Source: Methanothrix harundinacea (GTDB lineage Archaea > Halobacteriota > Methanosarcinia > Methanotrichales > Methanotrichaceae). Taken from it: a stretch of DNA of 48,638 nucleotides. Every line of letters begins with the position of its first letter. Position 1 is the stretch's first letter. The DNA lies in contig LGFT01000025.1 in NCBI GenBank assembly GCA_001509375.1, forward strand, positions 1 to 48,638, in the 5' to 3' direction. Positions 9,466 through 18,171 of this stretch are shown here, one piece after another. The position numbers and the translations under genes are program-made. The notes below the pieces were generated by a model, which did not search any database, was not told the DNA's origin, and saw only the letters and a program-made list of their open reading frames with translations.

Positions 9466-9944
9466 GCTGCTCCTTCCTTCTCCTTTCTTCGATGGAGGAC
9501 GAGCCCACCGTCCTGGAGGATCGCCAGGAGGAAATCCGGAAGCATCGTCCCCGGAAAGATCCTCTCCCCTACGGTCACCGTTCCTTTCGCGAGGTCCACC
9601 TCCACCTCATCCCCCTCAAGGGCCTCGACATCAGCCTCCATCACCGCAAGGCCGACGTTGATGGCGTTTCGATAGAATATGCGAGCAAAGGATTTCGCCA
9701 CGACGCAGCCCACCCCTGCCTCTCTTAGGGCCAGTGGCGCCTGCTCCCGAGAGGAGCCGCAGCCGAAGTTCTTCCCGGCGACGATCACGTCCCCCGGCCT
9801 CACATTCTTCGCGAAGTCCGGGTCCAGTCCCTCCATGGCGTGGAGGGCCAGCTCCTTGATATTCTTCGTCCTGAGGTAGGGGCCGGGGATTATGACGTCG
9901 GTGTCCACGTCGTCCCCGAATACCCATGCCTTTCCCCTGATCAT
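9462..9944 (-). CDS. aksE: homoaconitase/3-isopropylmalate dehydratase small subunit (AksE/LeuD type)
   Basis: The 160-residue protein is the swivel-domain subunit of an aconitase-family hydro-lyase. It has the start [20 protein letters not shown], then [14 protein letters not shown], and the [15 protein letters not shown] block. The substrate loop reads YLRT. In the characterised Methanocaldococcus pair, YLRT marks the homoaconitase small subunit and YLV-type loops the isopropylmalate isomerase, so I favour homoaconitase of the 2-oxosuberate/coenzyme B pathway, possibly with broad specificity. The large Fe-S subunit is not in the window. ATG 9944 matches the family start; a TTG at 9965 would add seven residues. 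First gene of the operon. Confidence 0.8.
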   Translation of the reverse strand: MIRGKAWVFGDDVDTDVIIPGPYLRTKNIKELALHAMEGLDPDFAKNVRPGDVIVAGKNFGCGSSREQAPLALREAGVGCVVAKSFARIFYRNAINVGLAVMEADVEALEGDEVEVDLAKGTVTVGERIFPGTMLPDFLLAILQDGGLVLHRRKEKEGAA

Positions 9945-10127
9945 GGTCGGGAGTTGGACCTGCAACGGTATATGGCTTTCCTATGGATTAGAGACGTGGA
10001 CGATTACGAGGGGCCCGAAAAGCCGGACTATCGCGTCCAACAGGACCTCGCCGCCAAAAGGGAAGAGGTTATTAGTGACAAGGTCAATTAGTTCAGGCGA
10101 GAATACAGACGGTTCCGATAATTTACG

Positions 10128-10874
10128 GTGCAAGGAGGCGGTCCGACGTTAGAGGTTGAAGATCTCTGGGTGAGCATAGCGGGAAAGCAGGTCCTCAAGG
10201 GGGTGAACGTGAAGGTGGGGCAGGGCGAGACCCACGCCCTCTTCGGCCCCAACGGCTGCGGCAAGACGACTCTGCTCAGCACTATAGCGGGAATCCCCCG
10301 GTACGTGGTGGATAGGGGGACGATCAGGTTCAAGGGGGAGGATATAACTCACATGCCGATCCACGAGCGGGCGAAGCTCGGCATAGGGATAGCCTTCCAG
10401 CACCCTCCCACCATACGGGGGTTGAAGGTGAGGGACATGATCCAGCTCTGTAACCCCCAGGCGAATGCGGAGAAGATCCTTGCGGACCTCGACTTCGAGG
10501 ATTTCGCCGACCGGGAGGTGAACAAAGGCTTCTCGGGGGGCGAGGTGAAGAGGTCGGAGATGGTCCAGCTCCTGGCCCAGGAGCCGGACTTCGTGATGCT
10601 CGACGAGCCCGACTCCGGGGTGGACCTGGAGAACATCAAGGTGATAGGGCGGGCGATAAACTCCCTCACCCAGAAGGATCTCAAGCCGAGCATGAGGACG
10701 AAGTCTGGGGTGATCATCACTCACTTCGGTCACATCCTAGACTACATGGCGACGGACAAGGCCCACGTCATGATCGATGGCACCATCGTCTGTTCGGGAA
10801 GCCCGAAGGAGATCCTGGAACAGATCAAGGTCAACGGATACGAGGGGTGTGCTGCATGTCTATGTCCCGTCTAG
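10128..10874 (+). CDS. sufC: Fe-S cluster assembly ATPase SufC
   Basis: SufC is the ABC-type ATPase that works with SufB on a scaffold for Fe-S clusters. Visible motifs are Walker A GPNGCGKTT, the Q-loop FQHPPT, the signature FSGGEVKRSEM, Walker B DFVMLDEPDSG and the H-loop VIITHFG. The C-terminus ends with a Cys-rich tail (CAACLCP). The start is uncertain: GTG 10128 is the only canonical codon before the first strand (LEVEDLWV), but the best ribosome-site-like sequence (AAGGAGG) lies just inside this start. The 3' end overlaps sufB by 19 bases. No SufD, SufE or SufS gene is present, as usual for the minimal archaeal SufBC system. Confidence 0.88.
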   Translation: MQGGGPTLEVEDLWVSIAGKQVLKGVNVKVGQGETHALFGPNGCGKTTLLSTIAGIPRYVVDRGTIRFKGEDITHMPIHERAKLGIGIAFQHPPTIRGLKVRDMIQLCNPQANAEKILADLDFEDFADREVNKGFSGGEVKRSEMVQLLAQEPDFVMLDEPDSGVDLENIKVIGRAINSLTQKDLKPSMRTKSGVIITHFGHILDYMATDKAHVMIDGTIVCSGSPKEILEQIKVNGYEGCAACLCPV

Positions 10875-12073
10875 AGGAGAAGGCGAAAAAAGCGCTGGAT
10901 AAGAAGGCTGCGCTGGGGACGGATATCGATATCGAGAGCTACGATTCCGAGTCGGAGGATTTCGGCGAGATCGAGGCCCTGGAGATGCTCCCCGAGGACA
11001 TCCAGACTGCAGCCGTCAACGCCGGGGTGAGCCTCTCGGGCGAGTCGGCGGGCGACTACTTCCAGGTGGACCAGTCGGCGGTCCACAGGGGCTCCTCGAT
11101 GGAGGGGATCGAGGTGATGGACATCGGCGCCGCCCTAAAAGAGCACAGCTATCTCGAAGACTACTTCTGGAAGCTCGTACCCATCGACACCGACAAGTAC
11201 ACCGCCGACGTCGGGATGCATCCCCAGGCAGGCTACTTCATCCGGGCGAAGCCAGGGACGAAGACCATCTTTCCCCTCAAGACGTGCCTCTTCATGGGAG
11301 GCAAAAACAAGCGTCAGAGGGTCCACAACGTCGTCATCGCCGAGGAGGGGTCCGACCTTCATATCATCACCGGCTGCACTACCCCTTCTCATGCGGGGAA
11401 GGGCCTCCACCTGGGGGTCTCTGAGGTCTATGTCAAGAAGAACGCTCACGTCACCTTCACCATGGTCCACAACTGGGGCGAGGAGGTGGAGGTGAGGCCC
11501 CGGGGCGCAAGCCGCATAGATGCGGGAGGGTCCATCTCCGAGAACTACATCACCCTCACCCCCGTCAAGAGCCTCCAGGCCTTCCCCACCGCCACCCTCG
11601 TCGGCGAGGGGGCGGTCGCGAGCTTCAACACCATTATGTACGCCCGCAGGGGCAACATCGACATAGGAAACCAGACCGTCCTCGCCGCCCCCCACACCAG
11701 CGCAGAATCGATATCAAGGGTTGTCTCCACCGGCGGCGAGATCATCAACCGGGGCCGTATGGTGGGCAAAGTCCCAGACATAAGAGCCCACGTCGAGTGC
11801 GTCGGGTTGATCCTCACAGAGAAGGGGAGGATCTACTCGATCCCTGAGCTGGACGGCTGGTGCGGAGGTCTGGACATGTCTCACGAGGCGGCCGTCGGAA
11901 AGATCTCCCAGGTGGAGCTGGAGTACCTGATGGCTCGGGGATTGTCCACCGACGAGGCCACCAGCGTCATCGTCCGGGGCTTTCTCGACGTCGAGATCAA
12001 GGGTCTTCCCCCGGCTCTCAAAGAGGAGATCCAGAAGATCACAAAGCTCGAGGAGATCTACGGAGGATCCTGA
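10856..12073 (+). CDS. sufB: Fe-S cluster assembly scaffold SufB
   Basis: A 405-residue SufB/SufD-family protein, the scaffold partner of SufC. The N-terminal ~100 residues are helical and charged. The rest is a beta-helix with the family blocks VHNVVIAEEGSDLHIITGC, AHVTFTMVHNWG and HTSAESISRVVSTGGE, and a C-terminal helical part (SHEAAVGKISQVELEYLMARGL) that forms the dimer and SufC contact. ATG 10856 follows a GAGGGGT ribosome site; ATG 10862 is a close alternative. The overlap with sufC indicates coupled translation. It is annotated as SufB rather than SufD because archaeal minimal systems use one SufB-like scaffold. Confidence 0.87.
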   Translation: MSMSRLEEKAKKALDKKAALGTDIDIESYDSESEDFGEIEALEMLPEDIQTAAVNAGVSLSGESAGDYFQVDQSAVHRGSSMEGIEVMDIGAALKEHSYLEDYFWKLVPIDTDKYTADVGMHPQAGYFIRAKPGTKTIFPLKTCLFMGGKNKRQRVHNVVIAEEGSDLHIITGCTTPSHAGKGLHLGVSEVYVKKNAHVTFTMVHNWGEEVEVRPRGASRIDAGGSISENYITLTPVKSLQAFPTATLVGEGAVASFNTIMYARRGNIDIGNQTVLAAPHTSAESISRVVSTGGEIINRGRMVGKVPDIRAHVECVGLILTEKGRIYSIPELDGWCGGLDMSHEAAVGKISQVELEYLMARGLSTDEATSVIVRGFLDVEIKGLPPALKEEIQKITKLEEIYGGS

Positions 12074-12094
12074 GCCAAAAGCCCCAAGAGCGCT

Positions 12095-12614
12095 TCAGAT
12101 CTGGAGGGCAAAATCGGAGACGATCTCGTCGACGAGGTCGTCTCTGTTATTCTCGGTGATGGTGTAAAGCGCGAACTCCTCTCTGATCCTCTTTACGAGG
12201 GGGTCGCGGGACTTGGCGTGGACGACGACGAGCATCGGTTCATCGGATTCGAGAGCCAACTCCGCCGCTTTGGCGAACCTCCCGGAGAATAGCTCCATCG
12301 GCCCGGCCTCCGTCGATCACCACCCCCTCCGCCACCTCCACCGTTCTCTCTACCGCCTTCGCGCCGATATTTTCCAGATCCAGAGGGTGTATCCTGTATC
12401 TTCCGAGCCTCGACCCCACGCCTTCGATGGAGGCGAGGGTCCCAACCTCGCCACCTATTAGGTCCAGAAGCTCGAAGCCCCCCTCTCTCCATCGCGCCGG
12501 AGCCTCCTGGGTGAGGAGGCCGCCCGCCCGGCAGCCGAGTCGGGCAAGGATTTTTATGAGAAGCGTAGACTTCCCCAACCTCGGGGTGCCGGTTATGGCA
12601 ATTCTTTTGGACAT
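12095..12614 (-). pseudogene. nucleoside-triphosphatase THEP1 family, frameshifted
   Basis: Two overlapping reading frames together give one THEP1-type P-loop NTPase of about 172 residues, the normal family length. The first frame has ITGTPRLGKSTLL (Walker A) and runs to VVIDGGRADG; the second resumes at MELFSGRFAKAAELAL. The family's Walker B region reads roughly V-x-D-E-x-G-P-M-E-L. Removing one C at 12310/12311 restores D-E-A-G-P-M-E-L-F exactly, so a single inserted base breaks the gene. This may be a real mutation or an assembly error. It is the last gene of an operon with the Toprim and DUF167 genes and overlaps the former by 22 bases. Confidence 0.75.
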
Positions 12615-13051
12615 ATGTTCGTCCTCACCCTTTCTACGAACCTGCTGAGGCTCTCGACGTCTTTTATCTCCCGGCGGACCATCCGTTTCAGCCGCTTCCT
12701 CGTCTCGAGGTCGACCCTCGCCCCCGTGCCCTGGAGGTGCCGTTCCATCTTCCTCGCTAGCTCCTCTCCGGTTCTGTCCCAGTCGGTGAGGACTATCACC
12801 ACATCGAACTCTCGCGCCGCCTCCTCAGCCACATCCAAGGCTGGCCTTCGGGCCGCCCTGACGATGGGCCCCTCGACTCCCAGGTCCCGAAGGGACTTTT
12901 CGTCTCTCTCCCCCTCCACGATCATTGCGGCACCATCTTCTGATGCCTCCACCAGGGATGATACCAGCATCTCCAGAGACTCGGGATCAAGGCTGGGCTT
13001 TCTTGTCCGGGGCTCGCGCCCTTTCCGGCAGCCACCACGTCTTCTGCTCAT
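12593..13051 (-). CDS. small Toprim-domain protein
   Basis: The 152-residue protein has a Toprim fold like that of DnaG primase, topoisomerases and RNase M5. The catalytic Glu lies in IVEGERDEKSL and the DxD pair in LTDWDRTGEE. Before the domain is a basic stretch (RRRGGCRKGREPRTRKP) that could bind nucleic acid. Small archaeal proteins of this kind are mostly uncharacterised; an RNase M5-like or DNA-repair role is possible. The start ATG 13051 overlaps the DUF167 stop by four bases and the gene overlaps THEP1 downstream, so the three form one transcript. Confidence 0.75.
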   Translation of the reverse strand: MSRRRGGCRKGREPRTRKPSLDPESLEMLVSSLVEASEDGAAMIVEGERDEKSLRDLGVEGPIVRAARRPALDVAEEAAREFDVVIVLTDWDRTGEELARKMERHLQGTGARVDLETRKRLKRMVRREIKDVESLSRFVERVRTNICPKELP

Positions 13052-13383
13052 GGGATCGGGCTTATCCCTCCGGCCAGCATCTTCTCTGCCTCGTCGGCGT
13101 CGATTCCCAGGACCAATACGACCTTTCTGGAGCTCTTCTGACCGGTCGTCACAGAGACCCTCTCGGCGGGTACCCCGAATAGATCGGCGATGGCCTCCTC
13201 GAGCTGATGGTTCGCCCTGCCTTTCGTTGGCCTCTCGGTGAGCTTCGCCTCAATGGACCTCCGCCAGGGGTTATAGCCCGAGGGGACGAGAAGTCTGCTG
13301 GACCCCGGCGCCACCTCGAACCTGATGAGAACCCCCCGGGGGTGGGGGTCGATGGCGTCGCGGATTTGGTCGGGGCGGTTCAT
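13048..13383 (-). CDS. DUF167 (UPF0235/YggU) family protein
   Basis: A 111-residue protein with the compact DUF167 plan: an N-terminal strand region (GVLIRFEVAPGSSR), the motif LTERPTKGRANHQLEEAIADLFGVP and a closing strand with SSRKVVLVLGI. The family is widespread and of unknown function. The frame is open to 13446, but ATG 13383 begins at the expected place and has a GGAGGTG upstream, so I use it. It is the first gene of a minus-strand operon with the Toprim and THEP1 genes. Confidence 0.75.
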   Translation of the reverse strand: MNRPDQIRDAIDPHPRGVLIRFEVAPGSSRLLVPSGYNPWRRSIEAKLTERPTKGRANHQLEEAIADLFGVPAERVSVTTGQKSSRKVVLVLGIDADEAEKMLAGGISPIP

Positions 13384-13545
13384 AAAGGGAAAAACACCTC
13401 CAGGGCGACTTAAGGTTTTGCTCCCGGAATCTGGGCTATTCGACAATTCACAGAATGCGATTTAAATCCAGAATAAAACGCCGAATCTGCCTCAAGTTCC
13501 CTCAAAACCGCAAAAGGGGGGCAATGTTAAAATAACCTGAGGACC

Positions 13546-14940
13546 ATGACGATCAAGGTTTTCATGCAGATTAGGCAAGTTGTCGTCCTGGCTGATGAGT
13601 CTTCAGAGGTGAACGATTTTCTTCTCGATCTGGAGCAGAGGGGGCTTGAGATCCAGAGATCCGACCCTGCCAAGATCCTGAGCGAGATCGTCGCCGCTGA
13701 GGGAGGTAAGTGGGGTGGACCCGATCGCCTCATCCTGTGCGATCAAAACTTCGACTCCAAACCATTCGGATCAGTGATCGTCAGGGAGGCCGTGAAGAAT
13801 GGCTGCGGAGTCCTGATAGGTTCGAATCTGGTCGGGAAGGTCGGCCAGGAGATGAAGGCGGATGTGTCCCTCTCCGAGGAGACGAGGAAGGAGCTCGCCT
13901 CCGAGGCGATGTACAAATACATATCGAATGAGGCGGAGAGGCTTTCGACGCTTCAGGGAAACTGCCCCCGCTATCTCGTCTCGACCTATGAGAAGGTGCA
14001 GGACCTGAGGTACGGAGAGAACTGGCACCAGAAGGCCTCACTATATCAGAAGCCCAACGGGCTCGGCCTCCATAGGGCCGAGAAGCTCTGCGGAAAGGAG
14101 ATGTCCTATAATAACGTCGTCGACTCCGAGGCTACCCTTGAGATGCTGATCGACCTGATGGAGTACGACGGCATGAGGGAAGATAGGACTTTAGCCGTGA
14201 TAGTGAAGCACGCAAACCCTTGCGGCGTCGCCTACGGCCAGAACGAGGTGGAGGCCTACGGCAGGGCTCTGGCCACCGACCCCAAGAGTGCCTTCGGCGG
14301 CGTGATCGGCTTCTCTGAGCCGGTGGAAGCAGAGCTGGCAGAGAAGATGCGCGACCACTTCATTGAGGTGCTGCTCGCTCCGGGCTACGACCCAGAAGCT
14401 CTCGAGATCCTTCGGGAGAAGCCAAATCGGCGCATCCTGGACGTAAGCGAGCTTCTCGTGAGACGGGACCGGCTTTACGAGGGGCGCCAATCCAGAAGCG
14501 TCTTCGGTGGCCTTTTGGTCCAAGACTACGACACCGAAGACATATTGGAATGGAAGGTGGTGACAGAACGAGGACCCACCCCCACCGAGACGATGGCCCT
14601 GCGGTTCGCCTGGAAGGTGACCAAGTACGTCAAGTCCAACGCCCTCGTCTACGCCACCGCAAACCAGATAATAGGAATTGGCTCGGGTCAGGTCTCCAGA
14701 GTGGACTCAGCCAGGTTCGGGGCTGAGAAAGCCGAAGAGCACGGTCTTGAGACGAAGGGCACCGTCGCCGCCACCGACTCTTTCTTCCCCTTCAGGGACG
14801 GCCTCGACAGAACCTTTGAGGCCGGAGCCACTGCCGTCGTCCACCCGGGCGGGTCCATCAGGGACGGTGAGGTGATTGAAGCTGCAAATGAACACGGTAT
14901 GGCCATGGTCTTCACCGGCATGCGCCACTTCAGACATTGA
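13546..14940 (+). CDS. purH: PurH-type AICAR formyltransferase with degenerate N-terminal domain
   Basis: The C-terminal ~330 residues are a full AICAR transformylase, which formylates AICAR in purine synthesis: LRYGENWHQKASLY, VKHANPCGVA, KSAFGGVIGFS, YVKSNALVYA, GSGQVSRVDS and a final HPGGSIRD block. The first ~130 residues replace the IMP cyclohydrolase/MGS-like domain. Only its tail (LSEETRKELASEAMYKYISNEAE) still resembles bacterial PurH, and the usual N-terminal SVSDK motif is absent. The protein is therefore probably monofunctional, with ring closure done by another enzyme such as PurO. ATG 13546 has a GAGGA ribosome site; an in-frame ATG lies at 13564. A TTTAAAT element near 13461 may be the TATA box. 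Confidence 0.85.
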   Translation: MTIKVFMQIRQVVVLADESSEVNDFLLDLEQRGLEIQRSDPAKILSEIVAAEGGKWGGPDRLILCDQNFDSKPFGSVIVREAVKNGCGVLIGSNLVGKVGQEMKADVSLSEETRKELASEAMYKYISNEAERLSTLQGNCPRYLVSTYEKVQDLRYGENWHQKASLYQKPNGLGLHRAEKLCGKEMSYNNVVDSEATLEMLIDLMEYDGMREDRTLAVIVKHANPCGVAYGQNEVEAYGRALATDPKSAFGGVIGFSEPVEAELAEKMRDHFIEVLLAPGYDPEALEILREKPNRRILDVSELLVRRDRLYEGRQSRSVFGGLLVQDYDTEDILEWKVVTERGPTPTETMALRFAWKVTKYVKSNALVYATANQIIGIGSGQVSRVDSARFGAEKAEEHGLETKGTVAATDSFFPFRDGLDRTFEAGATAVVHPGGSIRDGEVIEAANEHGMAMVFTGMRHFRH

Positions 14941-15010
14941 AAATGAATCGTATCGCAAACGGTCCAGAAGTGTCGGGCCCCAACGAGTTCAAGTGATATA
15001 TCCAGTTCAA

Positions 15011-16372
15011 ATGATATATCTATTAATATTTATACTATCTCTGGCGTGGACCGGCTCTTGCAGCTCGATCGTCGCCTCGGGCGACATCCAGGAGGCCATC
15101 GACGGGGCGATTCCAGGGGATACAGTGATGGTCTACGCTGGCGATTATGATCCATTCACCGTCGACAAACCCCTCACCATCCAGGGAATAGGCTCTCCCT
15201 CGGCTTGTGCCCGGATCCAAGAGCCAGCCATCTCCATCAGGGCGGACGGAGTCAAGCTCATCGGCTTCGAGGTGGTGGGGGTCCCGAGAAATCAGGACGA
15301 CAAGTTCAGCTACTACATGGACCAGTCTAGTCGAAAGCCCCATTACGCCCTCAATAGGCCTAACTCGGGGATCCTGGTGAATGGCGACGACGTCGTCATT
15401 GAGGATTTGGATTTGCAGGGATCGGAGGCCGGCATTCTGGTCGAAGGATCCAGGAACTTCACCGTACGAAATTCGTCTTTTGTGAGATGTGAGAGGGGCC
15501 TTCTGCTCCAAGAATGCCGCGGCGGCAAGATTGAGGGGTGCTCCTTTCTGGAATGCGAGAAATACGGGGCATATCTCGAAGGGTGCGATGGAATCACGAT
15601 CGAGAAGAACGAGGCGATAGAAAACTCAGCCAATGGAATGATGCTGAAGGAGTCCTCCGAGTGCTTCATATCGGATAACGAGTTCGTCGGGAACTGGAAT
15701 GGCCTATTCCTCTGGAACTCCACCCTATGCGAGATCCAGGAGAACAGGGCGGATCGGAACAGCTATTACGGGATGGTCGTATCCTCGGGGTCCAACAACT
15801 CGATAGTGAATAACCTGGCCAGAAATAATGGAGGTGGCGAGTTCGGCCTCCTCGGGATAGGGATCAGCATCCAGGAGAACAGCAGCCGCAACCTGGTGGC
15901 GGGAAACATCCTGGAAGAGAATTTCAATGGTTTGGATATGACGAGAGGCTGCAGGTTCAACCTTATATTCTGCAACGAATTTTCCGAGAACAGTAACGGC
16001 CTCCGGCTGGACAAAAACGAGAATAACCTCGTATATAAAAACAACTTCAAGCGAAACCTCATCTCAGGCTACGACAACGCCAGCCACAACTTCTGGAACG
16101 CCACCGTCGGCAACTACTACGACGACTACAGCGGCCGCGACCGAGACGGCGACGGAACGGGAGACGACCCCTACTGGATACCCAAGGGGAGCAGCTGCGC
16201 CGTGGACTGGCGGCCTTTGATGCAGCCCGCTGAGAAGGTGATCGACCCCGAGAATGCCTGGGAGGACCTCGCCCGCTACGCCACCTATGAGCCCGCCGAC
16301 GACCTCCCCTACAAGGTGGAGAACCAGACGATAATGATCGGGAAAAAGGAGCCCGGCAAGTGGTGGATCTAA
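15011..16372 (+). CDS. exported NosD-like right-handed beta-helix protein
   Basis: A 453-residue surface protein. It begins with a signal peptide (MIYLLIFILSLAWTGSCSS) and then has an entry segment IQEAIDGAIPGDTVMV typical of NosD/pectate-lyase-like beta helices. A long array of short CASH/PbH1-type turns follows (for example CEKYGAYLEGCDGITIEKNEA and further N-x-x-x-L-x-x-N rungs, about residues 150-370). The end contains a DYSGRDRDGDGTGDDPYWI motif, as in archaeal NosD proteins and possibly calcium-binding. No C-terminal anchor is visible. ATG 15011 starts the signal peptide directly; the longer frame from 14876 runs back into purH. The stop overlaps the convergent nadX stop by four bases. 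Ligand or glycan specificity is unknown. Confidence 0.78.
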   Translation: MIYLLIFILSLAWTGSCSSIVASGDIQEAIDGAIPGDTVMVYAGDYDPFTVDKPLTIQGIGSPSACARIQEPAISIRADGVKLIGFEVVGVPRNQDDKFSYYMDQSSRKPHYALNRPNSGILVNGDDVVIEDLDLQGSEAGILVEGSRNFTVRNSSFVRCERGLLLQECRGGKIEGCSFLECEKYGAYLEGCDGITIEKNEAIENSANGMMLKESSECFISDNEFVGNWNGLFLWNSTLCEIQENRADRNSYYGMVVSSGSNNSIVNNLARNNGGGEFGLLGIGISIQENSSRNLVAGNILEENFNGLDMTRGCRFNLIFCNEFSENSNGLRLDKNENNLVYKNNFKRNLISGYDNASHNFWNATVGNYYDDYSGRDRDGDGTGDDPYWIPKGSSCAVDWRPLMQPAEKVIDPENAWEDLARYATYEPADDLPYKVENQTIMIGKKEPGKWWI

Positions 16373-17181
16373 GTCCCGATCTTGATGGGCTCCGCCATCG
16401 ACCGCAGAGTGGCGATGGCTGAGAGGGCTGCCAGATAGCTGGTCTTTGGGTTTCGCGGGGATGGGACGTTCTCGACCCTGGTGGTAATCCGCCCGAAATC
16501 CCCCTCAGCCGATATCTGGTGGACGTTGACATCGATCTTTGGATCTGCCACTATTTTGACCATCACCCTCAACCCCCGCGCTGTGAGACTCAAGGTCGCC
16601 GCCACGTTGACGTTGGCGGGAAAGGCCTTAACAGCCTCTTCAGCTGGACCCTCGAATATCACAGTGGGCTCGGATATTGCGTCAAGATCGATCTTCATGT
16701 CTTCGACGTAAGGCGCCCCCTTGAAACCCTTCGGATTCTTGGTGGTGGTGAGGGTGACGATGTCGATCTTGCCCGCGCCCGCGGACTTCAGGCCGTCAAG
16801 GCCCGATATCGCCCCCGAGGGGATGTAGACTCTGCACCCGTTTTCTCTAGCGAGGTTTTCCACCATACGATAGACGTATCTGTCCAGAAGGGCACCAACG
16901 CTCATTATCATGAGATCTCGTCCCCTCTCAAGGGTGGCCTTCGCCACCTCCATAACCGCCCTCTGAGACGCCGCCTCCACCACGATCTCGGACCTTTCCA
17001 CCAGATCTTCCAGATCCGAGAGCATCGGTTGGGCCTTCAGGCACTTTATCAACTCCCCCGCCCTGTCCTCGTTACGATCGAAGACCGCCACCAGTTCAGC
17101 CCCGATATCGCCGCGGTCTATGGCCATTGCGATCTCGGTCCCGATCGCGCCGCAGCCAACAAGCCCTATTTTCAGAACCAT
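16369..17181 (-). CDS. nadX: L-aspartate dehydrogenase NadX
   Basis: NadX oxidises L-aspartate to iminoaspartate, the first step of de novo NAD synthesis in many archaea, using NAD(P). The 270-residue protein opens with a Rossmann motif (KIGLVGCGAIGTEIA). It carries ASQRAVMEVAKATLERG, MSVGALLD, IPSGAISGLDGL and the ANVNVAATLSLTARG block with the catalytic His region (VNVHQISAEGDFG). Length and motif order match the family. It is divergent from nadC, which uses the downstream product quinolinate, with only 40 bases between the two start codons; nadA is not in the window. No ribosome site is seen, so the mRNA may be leaderless. Confidence 0.87.
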   Translation of the reverse strand: MVLKIGLVGCGAIGTEIAMAIDRGDIGAELVAVFDRNEDRAGELIKCLKAQPMLSDLEDLVERSEIVVEAASQRAVMEVAKATLERGRDLMIMSVGALLDRYVYRMVENLARENGCRVYIPSGAISGLDGLKSAGAGKIDIVTLTTTKNPKGFKGAPYVEDMKIDLDAISEPTVIFEGPAEEAVKAFPANVNVAATLSLTARGLRVMVKIVADPKIDVNVHQISAEGDFGRITTRVENVPSPRNPKTSYLAALSAIATLRSMAEPIKIGT

Positions 17182-17188
17182 CGCAGCC

Positions 17189-17195
17189 TATAAAT
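17189..17195 (+). promoter_or_regulatory. TATA box for leaderless nadC
   Basis: TATAAAT is centred 30 bases before the ATG at 17222, which has no ribosome site. That is the distance expected between an archaeal TATA box and a transcription start, so nadC is probably a leaderless message and 17222 its start. Confidence 0.55.
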
Positions 17196-17221
17196 CGATG
17201 GGACAACAAAACTTTTGCGGT

Positions 17222-18037
17222 ATGCTATCGTCTGAGCTGGAACGGTTCGTGCGGGAGGACCTGGGAGAATGGGACGACTCGAGCCCGATAGTTCCAGAAA
17301 TTGATGCAAAAGCTGTGATTATCGTCAAGGAGGAGTGCGTCGTTTCAGGCCTCGAAGAGGCAGATCAGATCCTCAATTATTTCGGTCTCAAAGGCGAGCG
17401 TCTCGTCCAAGAGGGTGCTTCAGTCGGCGCGGGATCGAAGGTTTTGGCCATAAGAGGGAGGGCGAGGGCCATCCTCCAGGCTGAGAGGCTTCTCTTGAAC
17501 TTCATGAGCAGGATGAGCGGAATCTCGACTTTGACCCGCGAATGCGCCAGAAAGGCGGGGAGAGTGAGGGTTGCGGGCACCCGGAAGACGACCCCAGGCT
17601 TTCGATCCTTTGAAAAGAGGGCGGTAATAATGGGAGGGGGCGACCCCCATCGGTTCGATCTCTCAAGCTCCGTGATCATCAAGGACAACCACCTAAAGCT
17701 GATGAGCCTCGAAGAGGCGCTTTCTGTCGCCAAAGCCAGGGCCAGCTTCACCAAGAAGGTGGAGGTGGAGGTGGAGAGCCTGGAAGATATGCTGATGGCG
17801 GCATCCTTGGGGGCCGATATAATAATGTTTGACAACATGCGACCAGAGATGATCCGGGAGGGCGTCGAGCTTCTAAGAAGAGAGGGGTTGAGGGATCGGA
17901 TGATTCTGGAGGCTTCGGGGGGGATAACTCCCGAGAACGTCGCCGACTACGCCGCCGCAGGGGTGGATGTGGTATCCCTGGGAGCCCTCACCAGGTCTGC
18001 TAAATGGATCGATTTCAGCCTGGAGATAGAAGGGTGA
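17222..18037 (+). CDS. nadC: nicotinate-nucleotide pyrophosphorylase (quinolinate phosphoribosyltransferase) NadC
   Basis: NadC converts quinolinate and PRPP to nicotinate mononucleotide. The 271-residue protein shows the hallmark blocks: LNFMSRMSGISTLTREC, VAGTRKTTPGFRSFEKRAV, GGGDPHRFDLSSSVIIKDNH, the KVEVEVESLEDM strand with acidic metal ligands, DIIMFDNM and LEASGGITPENVADYAAAGVDVVSLGALT. It pairs with the divergent nadX. The frame runs upstream into nadX; I take ATG 17222 because it fits the family start and lies at the predicted transcription start below a TATAAAT box. ATG 17198 is a less likely alternative. Confidence 0.9.
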   Translation: MLSSELERFVREDLGEWDDSSPIVPEIDAKAVIIVKEECVVSGLEEADQILNYFGLKGERLVQEGASVGAGSKVLAIRGRARAILQAERLLLNFMSRMSGISTLTRECARKAGRVRVAGTRKTTPGFRSFEKRAVIMGGGDPHRFDLSSSVIIKDNHLKLMSLEEALSVAKARASFTKKVEVEVESLEDMLMAASLGADIIMFDNMRPEMIREGVELLRREGLRDRMILEASGGITPENVADYAAAGVDVVSLGALTRSAKWIDFSLEIEG

Positions 18038-18079
18038 TTCTGGGAGGAGTTTTTATGAGTATCCCAACGATGTATAGAC

Positions 18080-18131
18080 CATAAACGTTATATCTGTCGT
18101 TTAATGTCGTAGGGATCATAAACGTTATATC
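18080..18131 (+). repeat. two 15-bp direct repeats upstream of the CARDB protein gene (possible tandem promoters/operators)
   Basis: CATAAACGTTATATC occurs at 18080-18094 and again, identical, at 18117-18131, a 37-base period. Each copy is followed by a similar TCGTT(T/C)A segment. The repeats contain TATA-like cores (TTATAT) and lie 41 and 78 bases before the gene start at 18172, so they may be tandem promoters or binding sites of one regulator. Confidence 0.5.
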
Positions 18132-18171
18132 GTTCGTTCATGTTATTCGTATCTAACTCCGGTGGGTGGGA

